From Trinickia acidisoli (lineage in GTDB: Bacteria > Pseudomonadota > Gammaproteobacteria > Burkholderiales > Burkholderiaceae), in assembly GCF_017315725.1 (NCBI RefSeq), contig NZ_JAFLRG010000001.1:2604001-2668000 (forward strand): a stretch of 64,000 nucleotides of DNA, in the 5' to 3' direction. Shown piece after piece: positions 48,400 to 57,725 of the stretch (the first letter of the stretch is position 1; each line of letters begins with the position of its first letter). The notes below the pieces were generated by a model. It had not been told where the DNA came from, did no database searches, and saw nothing but the letters and a program-made list of their open reading frames with translations. Both the position numbers and the translations under genes were made by a program.

Positions 48400-49486
48400 G
48401 CCGCTGCCGCCGACCGACAAGCGTCTGCGCGATGCGCGTGCCGAAGGCCAAGTCGCGCGAAGCGAAATCCTCGCAGGGCTCGCGGCGCTTGCGGCGGCAA
48501 CGGAAGTCGCCTTTGCTTGCGTCGATGCCGGCATCGAGCGCGGGCTCGCTCTGCATAATGCGGCACTTGCGCAATTGGAATCGCCCGACCGCATCGCAGC
48601 TTGCGTGCGTCTGATCGGGCAGAGCATTCGCCTGATCGCCGTCGCATCGGGTCTCGTAGCCGCGGCAGCCATTCTCGGCACCCTCGTCGCCTCGTGGGCG
48701 TGCGGCGGCGTGTCGTTCGCGCCGAAAGCGATCAGGCCGTCTCTCAAGCAGCTAAACGCCGTCCAACATATCAAGGGACTCTTCAGCGCAAAGCATCTCG
48801 CGGGTATCGCGCTCGCGCTGGCGACGGCCGGCATCGTGGGGGCCACCGCCTTTTGGCAGCTATGCGATCGGCTTCCGGTCATCGGCGCCATGATCGAGTG
48901 GCAATCGCTCGCGTTCGATCGGCATGCGGGTATCGCCAGCCTGCATGCGTTCGTTCGGATCGTGCTGATCGCGTTGCTGGTGCCGGCGCTTTTGTCCGCG
49001 ATCATCGCGAAGCAGCAGCATCGGCGCGCGCTATGCATGTCGCACCGCGATCTCAAGGACGAGTCGAAGCAAACGAGCGGCGATCCCCATGTGCGGGCCC
49101 GCCAGCGTGCGTTGTTCACCGAAACCATCGTAGCGCCGCGCACGCGCAACACGCCCGGCAAACGCGTCGTCATCACCAACCCGGAGCACTTCGCCGTCCT
49201 GCTTCATTACACGAGCGACGCATCCGAGCCGCCGATCGTCGTCGAGAAAGCCATCGACGACGATGCATTGCACCTGACGAACGGCGCCCTCCTAGCACGC
49301 GTGCTCGTCTTCCGCTTTCGACGACTCGCGCGCCATCTCTATCACCACGGCGAGCGCCAAGCCGCCATTCCGCCCGATTGCTATCGCGCCGTCGCGATCG
49401 TTTTTCGAATCGTCGAAGAAATCGAAACGCTCGACGAACACCCCAGCGTGCCGATCGAAATCGACGATCTCGCATTCGATTCCTAA
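48389..49486 (+). CDS. sctU: T3SS export switch protein SctU with NPEH motif
   Basis: A 365-residue FlhB/SctU-family protein. The start reads MSDKPLPPTDKRLRDARAEG, followed by four membrane helices (about 28-205), a cytoplasmic linker with LKDESKQTSGDPHVRARQR and the cytoplasmic switch domain. The autocleavage motif, normally NPTH, reads N264-P265-E266-H267. The residues that carry out the cleavage chemistry (Asn, Pro) are kept, and Thr is replaced by Glu. The sequence after it (FAVLLHY) is normal for the family. The C terminus is acidic. The altered motif may change substrate switching. Confidence 0.92.
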   Translation: MSDKPLPPTDKRLRDARAEGQVARSEILAGLAALAAATEVAFACVDAGIERGLALHNAALAQLESPDRIAACVRLIGQSIRLIAVASGLVAAAAILGTLVASWACGGVSFAPKAIRPSLKQLNAVQHIKGLFSAKHLAGIALALATAGIVGATAFWQLCDRLPVIGAMIEWQSLAFDRHAGIASLHAFVRIVLIALLVPALLSAIIAKQQHRRALCMSHRDLKDESKQTSGDPHVRARQRALFTETIVAPRTRNTPGKRVVITNPEHFAVLLHYTSDASEPPIVVEKAIDDDALHLTNGALLARVLVFRFRRLARHLYHHGERQAAIPPDCYRAVAIVFRIVEEIETLDEHPSVPIEIDDLAFDS

Positions 49487-49513
49487 AATTCGATTCCTAA
49501 AAGCACACCATGC

Positions 49514-51721
49514 CTAAGGACACTCGTCTTGCCGCGCGACATCCGCCTTCGCATCGAGCCGTGCCATATCGCCCGTCCGAGCGTCGAGCGCGATGCTGCC
49601 CTGCACCCGTACCCGTTGCGTCGACGGCAGCTCGGCATACGACAACACGTGCGTCTCGAACAGATCGTCGGCCAGCAGTTGCCGTAACGGCCGCCGCAAT
49701 GCGTGCGTGGTGAGCACGACAGGCACGACCGCGCCGGCCGCACGCATTGCGTTCAGCGCCCGAATGCGCCGCACGATCTCTTGCGCGACATCGTGGCCGG
49801 TCGCGAGTATGGCGCCAAGCGGCGTCTGCTGCAACGCTGCGCTCAGTTGCGTTTCCAGCGCGCGCTCGATGAGCCACACATGCAGCACGGCGTCAGCCGA
49901 GAATTCCTGACAGATCTGCGCGCCGAGTGCGACGCGCACGTGGTCGGCCAGCGTCGCCGCCTCTTTCTCGCGCGGCGCCCAGAGCACGAGCGTCTCGGCG
50001 ATCTCGCGTACATTGCGCAAGGAAACCCGTTCGCTGACGAGCAACTTCATGACCTCGGCGAAGCGGGGTAGCGTCAGCGCTTGGGAGAGCTCCTTCGCGG
50101 TGGCCGGCATTTCCCGTTGCAGCCAATTGAAGACGAGTTGGGCTTCGTGTATGCCGACGAATCGCCGCGCGTGCCGATGCAACAATCGCCGCAGCAGCAG
50201 CGCGAAATAGCCGTGCGCGTCGAGCCCCGCCTCATCGTCAGGTCGGGCCAATCGTTGGGGGTCGATCCACACCGCACCTTCGATCAGCGGAAACGATTGC
50301 GCCGCTCCGTGTTCGGCCGCAACGGCCTCGATGTCGCTTGCGACCGTGATGCAGACCCGATCCCAATGAAACCGGCCCGAGGCGACTATCACTTCGTGAA
50401 TGGAGATTTCATACGAATCGAGATCGAGCCGATCGACGCGATCGAGTTCCACGACGGGCACGGTCACCCCATAGCGCAGGACGATCTCGTTGCGCACGCG
50501 CCGGACCGTGCGGGTCAGCGCTGCGACCTGATCGGCCCGCTCGGTCGCTCCGTCGCTCGCCTCGCGCGACGAAAGAGACACGACAATTGCCCGCATCGGC
50601 ACGATCTGACGCACGTCCGCATCGTCCGGCACCACGTCGAGCGTGGGTGTTTGTGCCATCGCTTGAGATCGCGCTTGCGCACGCGCCTGCTCGCGTAACC
50701 CCGATACCGCGACAGCGAGCATCGAGCCGCCGACCGTCAAAAAGACGAGCCACGGCATGCCGGGCATCGCGGCGAATATCGCCATCAGGCAAGCAGCCAT
50801 CAACCAAGCCGCCGGGGCGCCGCGCAGTTGCCCCGCAATCTGGGCGCCCACCGTCGAGCCGCGCTCGGCCGCGTCGGCACCGCGCGTAATCAGTATCGCC
50901 GCAGCAATAGCGATCAACAGCGCGGGAATTTGCGCGATCAAGGCGTTGCCGATGGTCAGAATCGAATAGCGTTCGAGCGCCTGCTCGAACGACAGCCCAC
51001 GCTGGGCGACGCCGATCGCGATGCCCGCTGTCAGATTGACGACGACGATGACGAGCCCGGCGATCGCATCGCCTTTGACGAAGCGCATGGCGCCATCCAT
51101 CGCGCCGTGCATCCGGCTCTCGCGCGCCAACTCCGCCCGCAGATGTTGCGCCATCTCAGGACGCGTGAAGCCCGCGCGCAAATCGGCGTCGATGGCCATC
51201 TGCTTGCCGGGAATCGCGTCGAGCGTGAAGCGCGCCGCCACCTCGGCCACGCGTTCCGCCCCTTTCGTGACGACGAGAAACTGCACGATCGCGATGACCG
51301 AAAAGACGATCAGGCCCACTACCAGATTGTCGCCGGCGACGAAACGGCCAAACGTGTCGACGATCTCGCCCGCGTCTGCGCGCAGCAGAATCGAACGGCT
51401 CGTACCGACCTCGATGCCGAGCCGAAACAACGTCGTCAGCAGCAACACCACCGGGAAGCTCGAAAACGAAACGGCGCTTGGCAGATAGAGCGCAAGCGCA
51501 ATCAGCAATATGGCAGCGCCGATGTTGACGCCGATCAGCGCATCGATGACGAGCGTGGGCAGCGGCAAGATCATCATCGCCATCACGAGCGCGATCAACA
51601 CCGCCGCGACGGTATCCGCGCGCGCGCCGGCGCTCATTAGCCAGCGCGCGAGGCGACCGTTCACCGCGTTGCGCAACCACAGAAACGGCGACGATGCCAT
51701 CGCCGACGAAATATCGATCAT
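49514..51721 (-). CDS. sctV: T3SS export gate protein SctV
   Basis: A 735-residue FlhA/SctV-family protein, the nonameric export gate. It has eight membrane helices in the first 350 residues, with the family FHIPEP-region equivalents SVSFSSFPVVLLLTTLFRLGIEV and GDAIAGLVIVVVNLTAGIAIG, TRGADAAERG, and a large cytoplasmic domain (about 385-735). The start at 51721 (MIDISSAMASS) is uncertain: an ATG at 51700 and a TTG at 51811 are alternatives, and no strong ribosome site is seen. The gene is opposite to sctU with 27 bp between stops, so the export genes end convergently. It probably has its own promoter near 51730-51840. Confidence 0.92.
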   Translation of the reverse strand: MIDISSAMASSPFLWLRNAVNGRLARWLMSAGARADTVAAVLIALVMAMMILPLPTLVIDALIGVNIGAAILLIALALYLPSAVSFSSFPVVLLLTTLFRLGIEVGTSRSILLRADAGEIVDTFGRFVAGDNLVVGLIVFSVIAIVQFLVVTKGAERVAEVAARFTLDAIPGKQMAIDADLRAGFTRPEMAQHLRAELARESRMHGAMDGAMRFVKGDAIAGLVIVVVNLTAGIAIGVAQRGLSFEQALERYSILTIGNALIAQIPALLIAIAAAILITRGADAAERGSTVGAQIAGQLRGAPAAWLMAACLMAIFAAMPGMPWLVFLTVGGSMLAVAVSGLREQARAQARSQAMAQTPTLDVVPDDADVRQIVPMRAIVVSLSSREASDGATERADQVAALTRTVRRVRNEIVLRYGVTVPVVELDRVDRLDLDSYEISIHEVIVASGRFHWDRVCITVASDIEAVAAEHGAAQSFPLIEGAVWIDPQRLARPDDEAGLDAHGYFALLLRRLLHRHARRFVGIHEAQLVFNWLQREMPATAKELSQALTLPRFAEVMKLLVSERVSLRNVREIAETLVLWAPREKEAATLADHVRVALGAQICQEFSADAVLHVWLIERALETQLSAALQQTPLGAILATGHDVAQEIVRRIRALNAMRAAGAVVPVVLTTHALRRPLRQLLADDLFETHVLSYAELPSTQRVRVQGSIALDARTGDMARLDAKADVARQDECP

Positions 51722-51803
51722 AGAGCGGGCAGAGAACGAAGGAATGGTTTGAGTAACGTAATCCTCGACGGCGGTTCCGCAGACGAGCGACTCACCCGCA
51801 TCG

Positions 51804-51823
51804 AACGTCAAACGTCGAACGTC
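51804..51823. repeat. Three AACGTC iterons upstream of sctV
   Basis: AACGTC occurs at 51804-51809, 51811-51816 and 51818-51823, a 7-bp period. It lies about 85 bp before the proposed sctV start, in the short gap beside the tssM relic. It could be a regulator site or chance. Confidence 0.35.
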
Positions 51824-51845
51824 GACATACTCAGGCCGACGGAGG

Positions 51846-54030
51846 CTAGATGCCTGAAGGGCAGCGAAACGCGCGCACCGCTGGCAGCGCGAACGGATTG
51901 GTCACGCTCGATGCCAAGAGATCGAGCGTCACGCCACGGCCGTCGAGCGCAAAGGTCAACTCGAAGCGATCGGCTGCTCGCGCGTCGAGTTGGCCTCGGT
52001 CGAGCAAGCGGAACAGCGACCACGCTCCGTGTGTCTCGACGCCATGACGACCGTCCGTACGCACCGGCGCGTAGTCGATGCTGGCGACCTGCGGTCCGGT
52101 GCGATCGGGCCAGTCGAACGTCGCCGCCTGCGGCGGACCGTGCGTGTAATCCAATGACTGCCCACCGTACGACAAGGCGAAGCGCGTCAACCCGGCGTCC
52201 ATATCGCGCGGCATCACCGTGAAGCGCACCTCCATCGTCTTGCCTTGCCCCGGAAAAAACGCCTCTCGAATACGTGCCGCACGCTCGAACTCGTGCAGCG
52301 CGGCGTTCGACATACCTGGCGGCGCGAGCTGTACTCGCCAAGTCCAGGGAACGGTCGCGGTGTCGACATAGGGCTGCAGATACGTCCGGAAAAACGTGTC
52401 GAGAAGCCCGCCGGATGCGAACAACCGAGTGAAGTCGTCGGGCGTGACGTCCGCGTCGCCGCTCGAAACGAACGGGTATCGGCCGTCGGTCGCGGTGCGG
52501 CAGAACGGACCGATATCGGCACGCCAACGCTCATCGATACGCGTGCGCTGTGCCGATTTCGCCGTGGCGGTTCCGTCGCGTGCGAGCGCATCGAGCATAT
52601 CGCCGAGCGGCGCAGGCGCCGCGGCCGGGCTTTGTTCGAGGCCTTCTAGCGCGTCGCCGGGCGGTGCCGGCAATCCGCTCGCGCGGGCAATGCCGGCCGC
52701 TCGCAGATAGACGGCCACCTCCCTCAATTGCGCTTGGACTCGGTCCAGCGCGCCCGCGCCGCTTGCGACGCTTGCACTCGCGCCGCTCACGAGACGGTGC
52801 AGCGCATCGAAATGGCGATCGACGAGCGCGGCCGTCTTCCGGCTGTATTCGCCCGGTGTGGGGGTCAACGTCTTTGGCGTGCGAAACCATGCTCGTACCT
52901 TGCGCCCAACGGCGTCCCAAGCGCCCGACGCCGCGCGCGCCGCGACCGGCGCGCGCGCGGTATGCTCGAGCGTCGTCTCCTTCGCGGCGCGCACGAGAAA
53001 CAGGCGCAGCGGCGATTCGGGCCCCGCGAGCAGCGCCACGAATGCGACATCGTCGCCAGCGCGCGGCAGTGGCAGCGGCCGCAGGGCGATATCGCCGATC
53101 ATCGCATCCCATGCTTGAACATATGCCGTGAAATAAAGATGGTCCACGTCATCCGCCAGCGTCCGCGAGTATGCCGGCCCGGCATGCGCCCCATCGAGCA
53201 CCCAGGCATCGCGGCCCTCCTGCGCCAACGCCGCATCTCGCAGCACGAGGTAACGGTTGATGGCCGCCAGCGTGTAGGGGCCCGGGACACCGTCGCTGAG
53301 CCGCGCTCCGCTCTTTCGACTGAAAACCAGCGGCGCTCCGGGACCGGCCATGTCGGCAAGCGATAACGGCTCCGGCATCGCAGCGCTCAGGCGCGGCAGT
53401 ATGGCGTCGAACACGCGCTGCGCTTCGGGTTGCGCGCGAAGCTGCTCCCGTGCAGCCGCGACGAGTTCCGCATCGAGCGCCACGTGTGGCGCCAAAGCGT
53501 CCGGGGCAGCCCACGCAGCGGCATGGGCCAGCCACGCCGCACGCTCACGCTCGGAGAGATTCATGCGCGAGGCATCGTCGTCGACCCATGCCAGGACGGT
53601 CATTCGATCGTAGCGAGTTTTCTCGCCGAGCATCGAATAGGCACGCAGCGCCCTGTATTGCGCCGACGACGTTCCGCTTGCTGCGCGCAATGCTTCGATC
53701 ATGCGGGCGACGACATAGAGTTGCAGCGTCTCTCGCAAGATCGTTCTCTAGGCGGATCGGCATGCGGCCTCCAAATGCATCTCGCGCACGAGCCCCAGGC
53801 CGACGAGCCAAGATCCGTTAGGGTCTTGCCAGGCCTTTCCGCACGGCAGGCCATGCGCGGCATCGAGCAACGTCAGCATCGCGCGCGGCGCTTGCAGGTC
53901 GACGCCGTTTTGGGCCGCCCGCGCGAGCGCGAGCGCCGACGGCCCGGTGGCCACGACCGACGCACTACCACGCCAGTACGCCGTGATCAGCCCGGCAGCG
54001 GCGCAGGTCGCGAGTATCGCGCACGACGCG
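51846..54030 (-). pseudogene. tssM: TssM (IcmF) 3' part of a type VI secretion system, interrupted by TAG
   Basis: In one frame from about 54030 to the stop at 51846-51848, the sequence reads like the second half of TssM, the large inner-membrane protein of T6SS. First comes a membrane helix (AILATCAAAGLITAYW), then LLDAAHGLPCG and a GLGLVREMHLEAAC segment. An in-frame TAG at 53750-53748 follows, and after it about 630 residues continue to the C terminus (LRAYSMLGEKTRYDRMTVLAW, FFRTYLQPYVDTATVPWTWR, RFTVMPRDMDAGLTRFALSY). The TAG stands where the family usually has Tyr. The N-terminal two membrane helices and GTPase-like domain are absent, replaced by the tssA fragment. A TTG restart at 53738 could express the C-terminal piece, but it would lack any membrane anchor. 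Confidence 0.82.
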
Positions 54031-54481
54031 GCGAAGCCACGAGGGGTGCCAATCCGAGTTCGCGCACGAAGCCGGCCTTGTCATCGAGCGAGAGCAGCGT
54101 GTTGATGCGCGCGGTCGGGTCGCCGCCGTCGTCGGCATCCAATTGCGGATGAAGGTCGGCCCAGTACTGCGCGAGCAGACCTTCGATCAATGCGAAGCCG
54201 TCTGCGATGGCGGCCGCGCCATGTAGCGCCACGAGCGCTCGCGTCAGCCAGACCGCGAGCCGCAAGTCGCGGCTTTGCCCGAGCAGTTCGAGCGTTGCGG
54301 CCTTCACGCGCTTCCAATCAGGCTCGACGGCCTCGATGCGCATGCTGCCGTACTGAACCTCGGGGCACCCCTCGAGCGCCCGCGCGGCCTCGAGGTAAAG
54401 CGGCGAATACTCGAGATCCGGGCCGCACGGCGATTCGGCACCGATCGGTTGCAGCAGCGTCGAGACGTCGAGAAAGGTCAT
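53987..54481 (-). pseudogene. tssA: TssA 5' part, truncated
   Basis: A 164-residue reading frame that is the N-terminal ImpA domain of TssA, the T6SS assembly/cap protein: LLQPIGAESPCGPDLEYSPLYLEA, a WKRVKAATLELLGQSRDLRLAVWLTRALV block and PTARINTLLSLDD. Family proteins are 350-550 residues. Here the homology stops at about 54020, and the last dozen residues (after APLVASPRRARYS) run out of frame into tssM-like sequence, so a deletion has fused the two genes. No other T6SS gene is present in the window. Expression of a stable product is unlikely. Confidence 0.8.
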
Positions 54482-54730
54482 GTCCAGTCGATTCGTTCAA
54501 GAGATCGAAGTGCGCCGCGACTGCTGTGTGAAAAAGCGTATACACGGGGCTTCAAACAACGACTTGATTGTTCCCGCTCCGGCGTCGGCGCTCCTCCTGA
54601 AAATTCTCAGAGTGCGCACTCATCTAGTCGAGCGTCGAATAAAGACTTTCGGCCCGGGGGCAACGCATCGCCGACGTCGGGTGCGCGAGCCGTTGAGCGT
54701 GCGTGGCCGCGTCGCTCGAAGGCCGCCGGC

Positions 54731-55129
54731 CTAGCGTGCGTCGCGCAATTTGGCGAGTTCGTCGGCGAATGCGATCCTGAGCGCGGCGAGCGCCGCTCGA
54801 GCGCGCGGGACAGCTCGGTCGATCAGAGCGGCGTCAGCAAGACGGAGTGCCCGCTCGGCGCGATTGAGCGGCTCGAGCGTCCATTCGTCCCGCACAAAAA
54901 ATGCCGCCGTGCCCGTCAGCCGATGCATGGCCTGCGCAGCCCGGGCCCATTGCCGGCGCACATGCGCGACATCGAATACGAGATGCTGGCAGTCGAACTC
55001 GTCGAGCGCGACGCCAAGCAGCGTGCGCAGGCCTTGCTCGCCGTAGAGCATCGACAGTTCGGACAAATCGAACGAACAGGCGCCATGCGCTTCGCGCATT
55101 TCGGCTTCACGCCGATTCTGCGTCGGCAT
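54731..55129 (-). CDS. Stand-alone Hpt phosphotransfer protein
   Basis: A 132-residue histidine phosphotransfer protein. The phosphoacceptor is H69 in AMHRLTGTAAFF, on a helix preceded by FDVAHVRRQWARAAQ. ATG at 55129 has a GGAGAAGG-type site just upstream and overlaps the end of the kinase gene by 23 bp. The kinase encoded upstream lacks the C-terminal Hpt domain that its relative at 37 kb has, so this protein most likely completes the relay from its receiver to the LuxR regulator. This is a split version of the BvgS architecture. Confidence 0.8.
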   Translation of the reverse strand: MPTQNRREAEMREAHGACSFDLSELSMLYGEQGLRTLLGVALDEFDCQHLVFDVAHVRRQWARAAQAMHRLTGTAAFFVRDEWTLEPLNRAERALRLADAALIDRAVPRARAALAALRIAFADELAKLRDAR

Positions 55130-57725
55130 TGTCCTTCTCCGCCCATTTTTCGAGTAATGCGACAAGCTTGATCCGCGTGATCGGCTTGGCGAGATAGTCG
55201 TCCATACCCGCTTCGCGACACGCGCGCACGTCGTCTTGAGTCGCGTTCGCGCTGATGGCAACGATGGTCGTGCGCGCCGAACGGTCGGCTTCCGTCCGGC
55301 GAATCTTGCGCGCGAGCGTGTAACCGTCCATGCCCGGCATATGACAGTCGAGCAGCACGAGCGCCGGCCGCACGCGGTGCCAGCTCGCATAGCCCTCGAT
55401 GCCGTCGCTCGCCTCATCAGCACGCACGCCGAGCGCCTGCAGTTGCCGCACCATGATGTCGCGATTGATGCCGTTGTCCTCGATGACGAGCACAACGTAG
55501 CGGGCGAACGGCGATGCGCTGCCGCGGCACGGCTCAACCGTGCCGCTCGAGCGATCTTCGCTATCGGGCTCGCATATGCCACGCGCGTCAAAGCTGCTGC
55601 GGCCCGCGTCGTCGTCCGTCGTGCTCGAGCAGTGCAGCGCCGCGACCACCGCGTCCGCCAGATCGTCGACCGCGCGCACGGCCCGCTTCGCGCCATGGCG
55701 CGAAGCGACGACGATGGCCCCCGTGGCGTCGGCCGTCACCGCGATATCGGCGCTCTTTCGGGACGGGAAGCACCGAACGCCCATCTTCGTCAGAACGGCG
55801 CGCGTGGTACCGTCGATGGCGGGCAACGGGAGACTGACGGCCGCGCGCGCCGGGGCGACGCACGGCCAAACGCGCGAATCGCCGCCCCATTGGATCGGCA
55901 GGCGAACACGCACGCGCGTGCCTTTACCGAGCCGGCTCTCGATATCGATCGTGCCGCCCATGAGATCGACGAGGCGCTTGACGATCGACAACCCGAGGCC
56001 CGTCCCCCCGTGGCGGCGCGTCGTCGTGCCGTCTTGCTGCGTGAACGGCTCGAACAGGCGAGCGCGGTACGCTTCCGAGATGCCCGCGCCCGTATCGGCG
56101 ACGGACAGAATGAGCCACGCACGGCCTCGCGCAGACTTGCGCCGGACCTCGAACAGCACGTGACCGCGATCGGTAAAGCGAATCGCGTTGCTGAGCAAGT
56201 TCGTGACGATTTGATTGACTCGCACTTCGTCGCCAACGAGCCGCCGGTCGAAGTGCGGCATGGCCGCCAAATACAACGCGAGCCCCTTGCGCGCGGCAAG
56301 TGGCGCGTGCAGTTCCGCTGCCGCCGCAGTCAATGCGCAGATATCGAACGGCGCCGCCTCCAGCGTCAAGGCACCCTGCTCGATCTTCAGGTAGTCGAGC
56401 GTATCGTCGACGACGCGCAGCATCAGTCGCGCCGAATACTGCGCAATGTCGAGATAGCGTCGCGGCTCGGGAGTCAACGCCATCGTATCGAGCAGGTCGA
56501 GCACGCCGACCACGCCGTTCATCGGCGTGCGGATCTCGTGACTCATCATCGCAACGAACGCCGACTTCGCGCGATCGGCCGCGAGCGCTTGTTCGCGTGC
56601 GGCGATGGCCTCCGCGCGCGCGGCCACCGCCGCAGCGCCCGCCGCTTGCGTTCGCCGGTAGGCCCAGGCGAGCGTCGCGATGACGGCCGACGCGACGGCG
56701 GCGGCAAGCAACGCCAAGCCGATCACGGCACGCTTCTCGTAGCCAAGCACGATCGTCAGCGGCCGCGCACGGCTGGCGATCCGCGCAAGCTCGCGCGAAT
56801 CGTACGAGGCCACGTAGCGGTCGAGCATCGTCGCGAGTGGATGATTGGCCTGCGTTGCCGCAAAGGCAATGCGTTCGATGCCTGCCACCGTCGGATCGAT
56901 CGTGAGCCCGCGATGTGCGTAGTGGTCGCCTAGATCTTCGGCCGCGATCACGTTGATGAGTGCAACGTCGGCGTGGCCGGCCAGCACGGCACGCAACGCG
57001 TCGGCTGCATTCGCGCTAGGCACCAACTCGGCATCGGCCAGCATCGAATCGGGTACCACCCGCCGCATCCGCCACGGCGTCGTTGCAACCCGGCTCGAGT
57101 TGGCATCATCGCGCTCGGCCCGAACGAACGACCAAGGGACGCTATCGTATGCGCGCGTCGTGACAAGCGAGCGCGTCGATTCGCCCCAAGATTCGCTCGA
57201 ACCCAATGGAAACGAGGAAACGAGATCGACGGTGCCGCTACGCAGCGCGTCGAGTGGCTCGCGCGTGGAATCGAGCAGCACCGGCTCGAAGCGAAGCCCT
57301 GCCGGCTGCGCGAACTGCTTGAGCAGGGTTGCGCCGAACCCATGCCATCGGCCTTGGGCGTCGATGAAATCGTATGGGCGAGAGAGCCGCTGAACGCCGA
57401 CGCGCACGACCGGATGCAGGCGAACCCAATCGCGCTCGACGTCGGTCATCGGAAACACAGCGGACTCAGAACCGCTAAGCATCCCCAGTGCCGGCCGAAT
57501 CCCAAGCTCGCTGAACGCCGATGGCGAGATGGCTGCGCGCAGCGCGGCGGGTTCGCGCTCGCCCGCACCCGCCGCGCTCGGCATGAAGGGCACGACCGGC
57601 GGGAAGCCGGCTGCAATGATGCAGACGACGAGCCACCGCATCAGCCTTGACGATCGAAAGCGCTGGTGCGCGAACAGACGCCTCGAATGTAGCCCTCGAT
57701 CCGTTGCCGCCCTCTTCGCTTTCAA
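55107..57725 (-). CDS. BvgS-like hybrid sensor kinase without Hpt (phosphorelay 2)
   Basis: An 872-residue hybrid kinase. A signal anchor (about 28-50) is followed by one SBP_bac_3 periplasmic domain (about 100-325, VVRVGVQRLSRPYDFIDAQGRWHG), a membrane segment (about 338-362), a short coiled coil, HisKA with H396 in SHEIRTPMNG, HATPase (NLLSNAIRFTDRG, DTGAGIS, HGGTGLGLSIVKRL), a low-complexity linker and a receiver with D793 in LLDCHMPGMDG. There is no PAS domain. The start is taken as TTG at 57725, directly after the regulator stop; ATG at 57641, at the anchor, is an alternative with AAGG nearby. It is a paralogue in architecture of the kinase at 37-40 kb, on the other side of the T3SS. Confidence 0.88.
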   Translation of the reverse strand: MKAKRAATDRGLHSRRLFAHQRFRSSRLMRWLVVCIIAAGFPPVVPFMPSAAGAGEREPAALRAAISPSAFSELGIRPALGMLSGSESAVFPMTDVERDWVRLHPVVRVGVQRLSRPYDFIDAQGRWHGFGATLLKQFAQPAGLRFEPVLLDSTREPLDALRSGTVDLVSSFPLGSSESWGESTRSLVTTRAYDSVPWSFVRAERDDANSSRVATTPWRMRRVVPDSMLADAELVPSANAADALRAVLAGHADVALINVIAAEDLGDHYAHRGLTIDPTVAGIERIAFAATQANHPLATMLDRYVASYDSRELARIASRARPLTIVLGYEKRAVIGLALLAAAVASAVIATLAWAYRRTQAAGAAAVAARAEAIAAREQALAADRAKSAFVAMMSHEIRTPMNGVVGVLDLLDTMALTPEPRRYLDIAQYSARLMLRVVDDTLDYLKIEQGALTLEAAPFDICALTAAAAELHAPLAARKGLALYLAAMPHFDRRLVGDEVRVNQIVTNLLSNAIRFTDRGHVLFEVRRKSARGRAWLILSVADTGAGISEAYRARLFEPFTQQDGTTTRRHGGTGLGLSIVKRLVDLMGGTIDIESRLGKGTRVRVRLPIQWGGDSRVWPCVAPARAAVSLPLPAIDGTTRAVLTKMGVRCFPSRKSADIAVTADATGAIVVASRHGAKRAVRAVDDLADAVVAALHCSSTTDDDAGRSSFDARGICEPDSEDRSSGTVEPCRGSASPFARYVVLVIEDNGINRDIMVRQLQALGVRADEASDGIEGYASWHRVRPALVLLDCHMPGMDGYTLARKIRRTEADRSARTTIVAISANATQDDVRACREAGMDDYLAKPITRIKLVALLEKWAEKDNADAESA

